The notes below the pieces were generated by a model. That model was not told the origin of the DNA. It was given only the letters and a program-made list of their open reading frames with translations, and did not search any database. Of a stretch of 64,000 nucleotides of DNA, positions 51,618-60,164 are shown piece by piece. A program made the translations under genes and the position numbers. Source of the stretch: Cellulomonas xiejunii (GTDB lineage Bacteria; Actinomycetota; Actinomycetes; Actinomycetales; Cellulomonadaceae). Where the stretch lies: positions 3,038,001 to 3,102,000 of the forward strand of contig NZ_CP101987.1 in assembly GCF_024508315.1 (NCBI RefSeq). The letters are read 5' to 3'. The stretch's first letter is position 1; every line of letters starts with the position of its first letter.

Positions 51618-51704
51618 CACCGGAACGCACGCGCCTGTCGGACGTCGCCGCTACGCTCGCGCAGGTCAGGTCCTCGTCCTTGCCCCCGGCCCCTGCGGAG
51701 CGTC

Positions 51705-52541
51705 ATGGTCGACCAGCAACCCGCCGCCACGTCGCAGCGCGCGCACCACCGCGCGCGGCACCCGCGCGTGGCCGCGTTCTTCGACCTCGACAAGACGATC
51801 ATCGCGACGTCGTCGGCCACCGCCTTCTCCCGGGGCTTCCTCGCGGAGGGTCTGCTGACCCGACGCTCCGTGGTGGTGTCCGCCTACGCACAGCTCGCCT
51901 ACCTCCTCGGCGGCGCGGGCGAGACGTCGACGGAACGCCTGCGCGCGGCCCTCTCCCGGTCCGTCGTGGGGTGGGACGTCGAGCAGGTGTCGACGATCGT
52001 GCGCGACACGCTGCACGAGTCGATCGACCCGACCGTCTACGCCGAGGCCGTCGACCTCATCGCCGCCCACCACGCGGCGGGCCACGACGTCGTGGTGGTG
52101 TCGGCGTCCGGCGCCGAGGTGGTCCAGCCGATCGCGCAGATGCTGGGCGCGGACGCGGTCATCGCGACGCGGATGGCCGTGGCGGACGGCCGCTACACCG
52201 GTGGGATCGACTTCTACGCGTACGGCGAGAACAAGGCCGTCGCGATCCGGGAGCTCGCGGAGGCTCGCGGGTACGACCTCGCCGCCTGCTCGGCGTACTC
52301 CGACTCCGTCACGGACGCGCCGATGCTGGCGGCCGTCGGCCACGCGCACGTCGTGAACCCGGACCGTGCGCTGCGTCGACTCGCCACCGACCAGGGCTGG
52401 GACGTGCTGACGTTCCGCCGGCCGGTGCCGCTGCGCCGGCACGACACGCAGGTGCGGGTGACGACGGGCGCGGTCCTCACGGGGGCTGCACTGGTCGTGC
52501 TCCTGCTGGTGTGGTGGCGACGGCGCCGACGGTCCGCCTGA
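51705..52541 (+). CDS. HAD-IB family phosphatase with C-terminal membrane anchor (Rv3661-like)
   Basis: The 278-residue protein has HAD motif I in FFDLDKTIIATSSA near residue 27, motif II VVVSASGAEVV near 132, and motif III/IV ENKAVAIRELAEARGYDL with YSDSVTDAPML near 203. The end, VLTGAALVVLLLVWWRRRRR, is a single membrane anchor. It belongs to the SerB-like group described in actinomycetes as inhibition of morphological differentiation proteins. In mycobacteria the counterpart adjoins ssd; here a 22-kb purine region lies between. Confidence 0.86.
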   Translation: MVDQQPAATSQRAHHRARHPRVAAFFDLDKTIIATSSATAFSRGFLAEGLLTRRSVVVSAYAQLAYLLGGAGETSTERLRAALSRSVVGWDVEQVSTIVRDTLHESIDPTVYAEAVDLIAAHHAAGHDVVVVSASGAEVVQPIAQMLGADAVIATRMAVADGRYTGGIDFYAYGENKAVAIRELAEARGYDLAACSAYSDSVTDAPMLAAVGHAHVVNPDRALRRLATDQGWDVLTFRRPVPLRRHDTQVRVTTGAVLTGAALVVLLLVWWRRRRRSA

Positions 52542-52635
52542 CGGTACGCAGATCTCGCCATGCGACCGAATCTTCAGCGCTGACCTGCGAATACGCCTGC
52601 GGTCGTTGCCCATGCGCACGACCGGGTGTAGGAAA

Positions 52636-52740
52636 GACCCACAACTGAACGACCGCGGGGGAACCCACGGGCGGCGTAGCCCACCTATGGGCAGGTCGAC
52701 CGGGCTGGTCCCGGAGCGAACCATGATATTGCCCGCTTGA
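52636..52740 (+). other. Structured intergenic region with 17-codon ORF, unassigned
   Basis: Within the 329-base gap between the HAD gene and the Fic-like gene lies a run of short stems: GGGC-GGCGTA-GCCC, GCCCA-CCTA-TGGGC and GACC-GGGCT-GGTC, followed by GGAGCGAACC. An ATG at 52687 opens 17 codons (MGRSTGLVPERTMILPA) ending at 52740, without a clear ribosome site. A terminator-like hairpin with TTT follows at 52762. It could be a small RNA or leader peptide, but I match it to no known RNA family. Confidence 0.3.
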
Positions 52741-52761
52741 TCACTCCCGTCGGTCCTCAGT

Positions 52762-52791
52762 ACGGCGGCGGCGTCCCGAGGGGCGCCGCCG
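52762..52791 (+). terminator. Hairpin terminator downstream of HAD gene / structured region
   Basis: ACGGCGGCG (from 52762) pairs with CGCCGCCGT (ending 52791) around a loop containing CCCGAGG. CCGTTTCT follows, giving a short T-run on the plus strand. Confidence 0.6.
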
Positions 52792-52870
52792 TCCGTTTCT
52801 GCGCCAGGAACGACGCGGCACCGGTCCGCGCGGTCGTCCTGGTCCCGACGTCCCCGTCGCGACCAGCGAT

Positions 52871-53755
52871 CTACGCGCGCCGCCCTGCGAGCACCTCGTC
52901 GGCGACGAGCCGCGCATACCCGGCCCCGCCGGAGACGGCCTGCCCGTACGCGACGACCCACTGCGCCACGGCGTCGGCCTCACCCGTCGCGTACCGCGCG
53001 GCCGCGGCGAGGTACGCCGACGGGCCCCCCTGCCAGACGACCTCCGGCAGCACCGAGCCCGTCGGGTCGAGCCCCGTGCGCGTCCCCACCAGGCGCGCGG
53101 CGGCACGCGCGACGACACCGTTGGCCCCCGCGAACGGCCGGGCCGTCAGCAGCTCCGCGTGCACCACCGCCGCGACGACGAGGGCCGGCGCCCGGGTGGC
53201 CGCGGCGTCGCGCAGCACACCCGTGACGCGCGCCGCCGCCACCCCGGGTGCCGGCGCCGCCCCGAGTCCGCGCAGATCGCCCGGAGGTCCGCTGCGCGGC
53301 CGCCCGACCTCATCCGCCGGCAGCACGTCGGCCGCGGCGGCGGCGTGCAGCCGCGCCAGCACCTGCGGCAGAGGGACGCCCGGCCCCGGGTCACGCGACC
53401 CGAGTGCCGGGAGCTGCGCCTCGACGACCGCCTGCGCGCGCAGCGCACCCGCGGCGACCGCATCGAGGCCCCCGGCGGGTGCCGCCGTGCCGGTCGCCCA
53501 GGTGCGCAGCACCTCGACGCCGACGGGCGCGCCGTCGAGGGCTGCCGAGGCCGCCGCCGCCCGCAGCCCCGCCTCGGCCCGCACCTCACGCCACCGACGC
53601 CGGAACGCCTCGTGCCAGCGCAGCTCCTCGCACGCCGCGCGCGCGAGGTCCACCGCGGCAGCCACGCCCGGCAGCCCGGCGACGGCCGCGAGCGCGTCGG
53701 CGGGCAGGGGCCCGTGCGCGTCACCCGGCCCGATCGCGTCCGGCGAGCCGCTCAT
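52871..53755 (-). CDS. Degenerate Fic-like protein (Rv3662c-type)
   Basis: The 294-residue protein is Ala-rich and helical. Near residue 225 it has ARPFAGANGVVARAAAR, recognisable as the Fic core HPFxxGNGR but with Ala in place of the catalytic His and an altered Gly-Asn-Gly-Arg run. Classical AMPylation is therefore unlikely. No signal peptide or membrane helix is seen. It overlaps the Nudix gene by ATGA. Its placement beside the HAD gene matches the mycobacterial Rv3661-Rv3662c order; the function is unknown. Confidence 0.65.
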   Translation of the reverse strand: MSGSPDAIGPGDAHGPLPADALAAVAGLPGVAAAVDLARAACEELRWHEAFRRRWREVRAEAGLRAAAASAALDGAPVGVEVLRTWATGTAAPAGGLDAVAAGALRAQAVVEAQLPALGSRDPGPGVPLPQVLARLHAAAAADVLPADEVGRPRSGPPGDLRGLGAAPAPGVAAARVTGVLRDAAATRAPALVVAAVVHAELLTARPFAGANGVVARAAARLVGTRTGLDPTGSVLPEVVWQGGPSAYLAAAARYATGEADAVAQWVVAYGQAVSGGAGYARLVADEVLAGRRA

Positions 53756-54231
53756 GCGGTGAACAGCGCCTCGCCGCGCGCGGGGAGCGCCGCGGCGACG
53801 CGGGCGGACATCGACCCCGACATCACCGGCAGCGCGTCGAGGTCGAACCACCGGGCGTCGGTGTTCTCACCGTCGGCCGGGAAGGGGTCGCCCGAGACCC
53901 AGCGGCACCGGAACGTCAGGTCCACGTACTGCGAGCGGTCACCGTTGTCGTACACCACCGGCCCCACGACACCCACCTGCGCGAGCCGCTGCACCGTCAC
54001 GACGACGTCGGCCTCCTCGAGCACCTCCCGCGCGGCGGCGGCGGCCGGCTCCTCCCCCGGGTCGACGATCCCCGTCACGGGCGTCCACTCACCGGTGTCG
54101 GACCGGCGCACGAGCAGCAGCTGCGGCCGGGGGCCGTCCTCGCGCAGCACGACCGCGGTCACGCCCGGCAACCAGAGCAGGTCGTGCCCCACACGCTCAC
54201 GCAGGGCCAGGACGAAGGGGGGGACGGGCAC
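53752..54231 (-). CDS. Nudix hydrolase
   Basis: The 159-residue protein has a complete Nudix box, G-x5-E-x7-REVLEEADV, beginning at GIVDPGEEP near residue 56. The start VLREDGPRPQLLLVRRSDTGEWTPV and the terminal FDLDALPVMSG resemble Nudix proteins acting on small nucleoside diphosphate derivatives. The start is GTG at 54231. The substrate cannot be predicted. It is divergent from the malic enzyme gene. Confidence 0.88.
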   Translation of the reverse strand: MPVPPFVLALRERVGHDLLWLPGVTAVVLREDGPRPQLLLVRRSDTGEWTPVTGIVDPGEEPAAAAAREVLEEADVVVTVQRLAQVGVVGPVVYDNGDRSQYVDLTFRCRWVSGDPFPADGENTDARWFDLDALPVMSGSMSARVAAALPARGEALFTA

Positions 54232-54324
54232 GCGCCGATGCTACGCGCCGCCACCGGCCCCGGCCCGGACCGAGCGCGACCACGTCGACGGGGCGTCGAA
54301 AGGCGACACCGGCCCTCGAACCGC

Positions 54325-54330
54325 CACAAT
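54325..54330 (+). promoter_or_regulatory. Putative -10 of malic enzyme, leaderless arrangement
   Basis: CACAAT ends 6 bases before the ATG at 54337, and no ribosome binding site precedes the ATG. The spacing matches a leaderless transcript, as at pucG. Confidence 0.35.
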
Positions 54331-54336
54331 GGCCGC

Positions 54337-55788
<1,452 letters not shown>

Positions 55789-55790
55789 AC

Positions 55791-55831
55791 GCACGCGACC
55801 CCGGCGAGGAGTCCTCGCCGGGGTCGCGTGC
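55791..55831. terminator. Perfect 20-bp terminator hairpin, malic enzyme / permease
   Basis: Left arm 55791-55810 (starting GCACGCGACC) is perfectly complementary to 55812-55831. It begins 2 bases after the malic enzyme stop and faces the convergent permease gene. Confidence 0.8.
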
Positions 55832-55877
55832 TGTCGTGCTCGCCGGCGGACGTGCCGCCCGCCGGCCGGCGTCGTGG

Positions 55878-56813
55878 TCAGCCCTTGACGGAGCCGAGCA
55901 TGATGCCGGACACGAAGTACCGCTGGACGAACGGGTAGATGCACAGGATCGGGATGATCGTCAGGATCATCGTCACGGCCTGGATGTTCGCCGAGATCGC
56001 CTCCTTGGTGGACCCGGCGGCAGCCGCGCCCTGGGAGGCCGTCGACGAGGCACCCGCGATCATGTTGCGCAGGTACAGCGTCACCGGGAACAGCTCCTGC
56101 TTGTCCAGGTAGAGGAACGCGGCGAACCAGTCGTTCCAGATCGCCACCGCGTAGAACAGGATCATCGTCGCGAGGACCGCCTTCGACAGCGGCAGCACGA
56201 TCCGGCGGAAGATCCCCCACCAGCCGAGGCCGTCGATCTGCGCAGCCTCCTCCAGCTCCATCGGCATGTTCTCGAAGAAGGACTTCATGACCAGCAGGTT
56301 GAACACCGAGATCGCGCCCGGCAGCACGACCGCCCACATCGTGTTCTTCAGCCCGAGGGTCTGGATGAGCACGTAGTTGGGGATCAGACCGCCGTTGAAG
56401 AACATCGTGAACACGGCGATGCCGATCAGGACGTTGCGCCCCCGCAGGTGTCTCCTGGCCAGCACGTAGGCCAGCAGCGTCGTCAGGACCATGGCGATGG
56501 TCGTGCCGACGAGCGTGTACACGATGGTGTTGCGGTACGACGACCAGAACAGGTCGTTCGCGATGACGACCTTGTAGGTGTCGATGTTGAAGCCGATCGG
56601 CACCACGTTGACCATGCCGGCCTTGACGGCGCCGGCGCTGCTGAAGGACTGCGCGAGCACCGTCACGAACGGGTACAGCATGAGCCCGGACAGCAGCACG
56701 AGGAATGTGCCGTTGAACCAGGTGAATGCCTTGTACCCACGCGAGTCGCGGGGTCCGACGGACTTTCCTGCACCGACCTCCGGCGTGGCCGTGAGTGCGC
56801 TCTGGGTCACCAC
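55878..56813 (-). CDS. CUT1 sugar ABC transporter permease (YtcP/AraQ type)
   Basis: The 311-residue inner-membrane permease has six helices. The EAA loop EEAAQIDGLGWWGIFRRIVLPLSKAV lies near residues 190-215, and the family-typical C terminus is YPFVQRYFVSGIMLGSVKG. Two adjacent GTG codons can start it; the second overlaps the upstream permease stop as GTGA. No ATPase gene is present nearby, so it would share a multiplex ATPase such as MsiK, as is usual in actinomycetes. Confidence 0.9.
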   Translation of the reverse strand: MVTQSALTATPEVGAGKSVGPRDSRGYKAFTWFNGTFLVLLSGLMLYPFVTVLAQSFSSAGAVKAGMVNVVPIGFNIDTYKVVIANDLFWSSYRNTIVYTLVGTTIAMVLTTLLAYVLARRHLRGRNVLIGIAVFTMFFNGGLIPNYVLIQTLGLKNTMWAVVLPGAISVFNLLVMKSFFENMPMELEEAAQIDGLGWWGIFRRIVLPLSKAVLATMILFYAVAIWNDWFAAFLYLDKQELFPVTLYLRNMIAGASSTASQGAAAAGSTKEAISANIQAVTMILTIIPILCIYPFVQRYFVSGIMLGSVKG

Positions 56814-57832
56814 AGGCTTGCTCCCACCACTCGTCGCGACAGGAAGTTCGCAGAGAGGATCATCACGAGGCCGATGATCGCCTGGAACAGGCCGATGGCC
56901 GTCGCATAGCTGAAGTTGTTGGACACGAGACCGACGCGGTAGAGGTACGTCGAGACGACGTCACCGGTGGCGTAGGTCAGGGGGTTGTACAGGAGGAGGA
57001 CCTTCTCGAAACCGACGTTGAGGAACAGGCCGATGTTGAGGATGAGCAGCGTGATCATCGTCGGCCGGATGCCCGGCAGCGTGACGTGCCACGTCTGGCG
57101 CAGCCGGCCCGCGCCGTCGATGCGAGCGGCCTCGTACAGCGAGGCGTCCACCGTGGTCAGGGCGGCGAGGTAGAGGATCGTCCCCCAGCCGACGGTCTGC
57201 CAGATCTCGGAGCCGACGTAGACCGTGCGGAACCACTCGGCGCGCTGCAGGAACGGGATCGCCTCCCCGCCCGTCGCCTCGATGAGCTGGTTGACGGTGC
57301 CCTGCAGCGACAGCAGCTGCATCACCATGCCGACGACGATGACCACCGACAGGAAGTGCGGCAGGTAGGAGATCGACTGGATCACGCGCTTGAAGGTCGT
57401 CTTGCGGACCTCGTTGAGCAGCAGCGCGAGGACGATCGGCAGCGGGAAGCAGAACAGCAGCGTGAGTCCGCCGAGAATGACCGTGTTGGTGAAGACGTTC
57501 CAGAAGTTCGGGTCGTTCAGGAAGAGCTCGACATACCGCATGCCGACCCACTCGTCACCGATGATGCTGCCACCGGGGCGGAACCGTCGGAAGGCGATGA
57601 TGTTGCCGAACATCGGCACGTACCGGAAGAGCAGCAGGAACAGCACCGGGACGAGTGCCATCGCGTAGAGCACCCAGTCGCGACGCATCGTGTGTCCCCA
57701 CCCGATCTTGCGCGCCTTCAGTCGTCCGGTACCGCCGGGTTCCTCGCCCGCCACCTTCGGCGGCGCGGTGCCGCCCGGTGGTGCCTGGACGGTCGTAGCT
57801 GGTGCGTCACCCGTCGCGTGAGCAGCGCTCAT
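56807..57832 (-). CDS. CUT1 sugar ABC transporter permease (LplB type)
   Basis: The 341-residue permease has a 45-residue Pro/Gly-rich cytoplasmic N terminus before RRDWVLYAMALVPVLFLLLF. Six helices follow, with the EAA loop YEAARIDGAGRLRQTWHVTLPGI near residues 240-262. The ATG follows GAAGGAG. It pairs with the YtcP-type permease. The LplB/YtcP/LplA family is linked mostly to oligosaccharides of plant cell-wall sugars. Confidence 0.9.
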   Translation of the reverse strand: MSAAHATGDAPATTVQAPPGGTAPPKVAGEEPGGTGRLKARKIGWGHTMRRDWVLYAMALVPVLFLLLFRYVPMFGNIIAFRRFRPGGSIIGDEWVGMRYVELFLNDPNFWNVFTNTVILGGLTLLFCFPLPIVLALLLNEVRKTTFKRVIQSISYLPHFLSVVIVVGMVMQLLSLQGTVNQLIEATGGEAIPFLQRAEWFRTVYVGSEIWQTVGWGTILYLAALTTVDASLYEAARIDGAGRLRQTWHVTLPGIRPTMITLLILNIGLFLNVGFEKVLLLYNPLTYATGDVVSTYLYRVGLVSNNFSYATAIGLFQAIIGLVMILSANFLSRRVVGASLW

Positions 57833-57860
57833 GTCTCACTCCTTCGTGAGCGGATCGGTG

Positions 57861-57900
57861 GTGCGGTGGGCCGGTCCCCGCAGGGACCGACCCACCGCAC
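57861..57900 (-). other. Intercistronic hairpin between SBP and permease genes
   Basis: Arms 57861-57878 and 57883-57900 pair over 18 positions with one mismatch around CGCA (GTGCGGTGGG on the left). Lying just after the SBP stop, it probably stabilises the SBP message or attenuates read-through, so that binding protein exceeds permease. Confidence 0.6.
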
Positions 57901-57916
57901 CTCGTCGAGCGTGGGC

Positions 57917-59590
57917 TCAGCCGTTGGCCTCAGCGGCACGCTTGTACGCGCCGTTGATGAGGTCCATGTAGTTCTGCAGGCCCTGGCCCTCGAGCTGGGA
58001 CACGAAGGAGTCCCACTCCGAGAGGTCGCGCTGCCCGAGGATGAACTCGAGCGTCCCCGTGTCGACCGTGTCCTTCAGCGGCGTGCCGAGCAGCGACGAC
58101 TGCTCGAGCTCCGCCTCGTCGAGGGGGTGCGGCGGGAACGGGTCACGCGGCGTGCGCTTGGACTGCACGTCGTCGATGTACTGGACGTACGCCGGGACGT
58201 TGTACGACTCCTTCAGCTCGCGCGACTCGGTCGAGCCGGCGAAGACGTCGTTGGCGTACCCGAGGTCCTTCTTGATGTCGATCGTGCCCGACGGGTTGAG
58301 GTTGAGGGTCTTGAGCGTGAAGTCCGGCTCGAGCGTGTACTTGCCGTCCTCCTTCGTGAAGTGCGTGCCCTCGACGCCCCACTGGATCAGGTCACGGGCC
58401 TCGGGGTTGTAGTACAGCCAGTCCGTGAAGTGGAGCAGGTCGCAGAAGTTCTCGTCCTTCGCCGCGTCCGCGGTGAGCATGAAGCCGTTCCAGAAGTTGC
58501 GCGGCTCGACGACGTCGCCGGCCGGGCCACCCGGGGGTGCGATCTGGACGAGCTCGTAGTCCGTGACACCGGCAGCCTCGAGCGCCGTGCCGAACTCCTG
58601 CACGGTCCACGAGCCGCCCGAGAAGGCGAAGACCTTCTCGGCCGCGACCTTCTCGACGACCGTGCCGCCGCCGTCGTTGGCCGCGGTGAAGGACTCCCCG
58701 TCGAGCAGCCCGGCGTCGTACAGCCCACGGAAGTACGTGACCATGTCCTTGTAGCCGTCGGTCGTCGCGGCGTAGACGAACTCGCCGGCGTCCTCGTCCC
58801 ACCAGGCGCCGTCGCCGAAGCCCCAGCCGCCGACCGTGCCGAACGCGTGCGCGGCGTAGTTGATCATCGACCAGGCCTCGAAGCCGTCAGCCAGCGGCAG
58901 GGAGTCCGGGTACTTGGCCTTGATGAGCTCGAGGCCCTCCTGCAGGTCCTCCCAGGTCTCGGGCGCCGGGGCGCCGACCTCGTCGAACACGTCCTTGCGG
59001 ATGATGAGCGTGAAGGTGGGGACGGAGACCTCCTGGAGGCCCGGCGTCATGTAGTACTTGCCGTCCTCCTGGCGGAGGTCGTCGACCATGTCGACGAGGT
59101 CCCACTCCTCCGTGTACTTCTTGAAGTTGGGCATGTAGTCGGCGTAGTCGCTCAGCGGCACCACGGCGCCGGAGGCCGCGAACTGGCGCTCCTCGCCCGT
59201 GTAGACGAGCGGGATGATCTGCGGCGCGTCGCCGGCGCTGATCAGCAGGCTGCGCTTCTCGGTCGCGTCGCTGAACGGGATGTTGGTGAGCTTGAGCTTG
59301 ACGTTGGTCCGCTTCTCGACCTCGTCGAAGAACTCCCAGGTGTCCGTGATCGGGTAGTCGGCCCAGTCCGTCCAGAGCAGCGAGAACTCACGCGGCTCGG
59401 CGGCCTTCCACTGCTCGTCGGCGACCGACTCGGAGGAGCACTCCAGGTCCTTCGACTCACCGTCGGCGGTGGTGTCCCCGCCGTCCCCGCCGCCGCAGGC
59501 GGCAAGCGCTAGCGCACCCACCAGCGTCAGCGCACCGGCAGCTCGCGCCGAGCGCGTCCGCCGTCCTGCCAGGTATCCCGCACGTGCCAT
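57917..59590 (-). CDS. Sugar ABC transporter substrate-binding lipoprotein (LplA type)
   Basis: The 557-residue extracellular binding protein has a basic start, a hydrophobic stretch and lipobox LALAAC near residue 31, followed by a Gly/Asp linker. Its length, FSLLWTDWADYPITDTWEFFDEVEKRTNVKLKL near residue 70, and the terminal DLSEWDSFVSQLEGQGLQNYMDLINGAYKRA fit the large LplA-like cluster, which includes binding proteins for xylo-, arabino- and mannan oligosaccharides. Ligand not determinable. First gene of the SBP-LplB-YtcP operon, with a 180-base leader. Confidence 0.9.
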   Translation of the reverse strand: MARAGYLAGRRTRSARAAGALTLVGALALAACGGGDGGDTTADGESKDLECSSESVADEQWKAAEPREFSLLWTDWADYPITDTWEFFDEVEKRTNVKLKLTNIPFSDATEKRSLLISAGDAPQIIPLVYTGEERQFAASGAVVPLSDYADYMPNFKKYTEEWDLVDMVDDLRQEDGKYYMTPGLQEVSVPTFTLIIRKDVFDEVGAPAPETWEDLQEGLELIKAKYPDSLPLADGFEAWSMINYAAHAFGTVGGWGFGDGAWWDEDAGEFVYAATTDGYKDMVTYFRGLYDAGLLDGESFTAANDGGGTVVEKVAAEKVFAFSGGSWTVQEFGTALEAAGVTDYELVQIAPPGGPAGDVVEPRNFWNGFMLTADAAKDENFCDLLHFTDWLYYNPEARDLIQWGVEGTHFTKEDGKYTLEPDFTLKTLNLNPSGTIDIKKDLGYANDVFAGSTESRELKESYNVPAYVQYIDDVQSKRTPRDPFPPHPLDEAELEQSSLLGTPLKDTVDTGTLEFILGQRDLSEWDSFVSQLEGQGLQNYMDLINGAYKRAAEANG

Positions 59591-59748
59591 CAGGGCTCTC
59601 CTCTTCGAGATCCGTCCCAGGCCACGACCCGGGCGTTGGAGCAGGGAACGAGCACCGGCGACCCCGCCTGTGTGCGGTACGTCGTCGGCCCGAGGACCGC
59701 CGGCATCATCGCCGGCGGCATGTCGGAAAACATCGTGACATGTACCGA

Positions 59749-59761
59749 GTATTAACGATAC
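59749..59761 (-). promoter_or_regulatory. Candidate LacI-type operator in the sugar transporter leader
   Basis: GTATTAACGATAC has GTAT/ATAC arms and shares the eight-base core TTAACGAT with the araB operator at 4540-4555. It lies some 12 bases downstream of the predicted start site, suitable for a roadblock. Confidence 0.4.
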
Positions 59762-59779
59762 AGCCGTCGATGTGTCGGG

Positions 59780-59809
59780 ACGCTAGGCGTCGGGGTGGGG
59801 CCCAGTCAA
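59780..59809 (-). promoter_or_regulatory. Promoter of the sugar transporter operon
   Basis: On the minus strand TTGACT (59809-59804) and TAGCGT (59785-59780) are 18 bases apart, a good sigma-A-type pair. Apart from this, the operator and the terminator at 59944, I see nothing in the 400-base gap 59591-59990. Confidence 0.6.
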
Positions 59810-59943
59810 GGACCTGCGATAACGAACAGATGACGACCTTTCGTGGGATCGCTCCCTCGCGCCGGACGCGGGCAAATGTACCGGTTCGGACGGGTCCCGC
59901 AGGCCCGTCGAGAGATCGCGCGACCGCCCCGGACGCACAGCAG

Positions 59944-59975
59944 CGCCGCCGTCGCGCGGATGCGCGACGGCGGCG
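59944..59975 (-). terminator. Terminator hairpin after MFS small-subunit gene
   Basis: CGCCGCCGTCGCGC (59944-59957) pairs perfectly with 59962-59975 around a 4-base loop, 16 bases past the stop of the minus-strand gene. Confidence 0.7.
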
Positions 59976-59990
59976 CGTGGCCGCGCGGTC

Positions 59991-60164
59991 TCAGCCGAAG
60001 AGCGCGGCAGCCTTCAGGGCGGTCTGGGCGACCCCGTACGTGAGGAGCGAGCCGACCACGACCCACAGCGCGAGCGCCATGGCACGCACGGGCGCACCCG
60101 TCACCGTGGCGACGTCGTCCGTGGCGACGGGCTCGTCCGTGCGCGGCTGCTGGGTGGTGGTCAT
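59991..60164 (-). CDS. MFS transporter small subunit
   Basis: The 57-residue protein has a hydrophilic N-terminal half and one membrane helix (ALALWVVVGSLLTYGVAQTAL). It overlaps the OFA-type MFS gene by ATGA. Such single-helix companions are regularly found beside OFA carriers in actinobacteria and are thought to be part of the transporter. It has no motif of its own. Confidence 0.75.
   Translation of the reverse strand: MTTTQQPRTDEPVATDDVATVTGAPVRAMALALWVVVGSLLTYGVAQTALKAAALFG

Noticed and set aside
51618..51704. 6C small RNA, expected near ssd and the HAD-IB gene by analogy with mycobacteria
   Set aside because: Neither this gap, nor 29677-29698, nor 52542-52870 shows the two C-rich-loop hairpins of that RNA on either strand.
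52636..52740. Cyclic-di-AMP (ydaO-type) riboswitch, suggested by GGGGGAACCCA and GCGAACC
   Set aside because: The central GGGGTGAATC-type segment and the terminal pseudoknot partner are absent, and no plus-strand gene follows. Kept only as an unassigned structured region.
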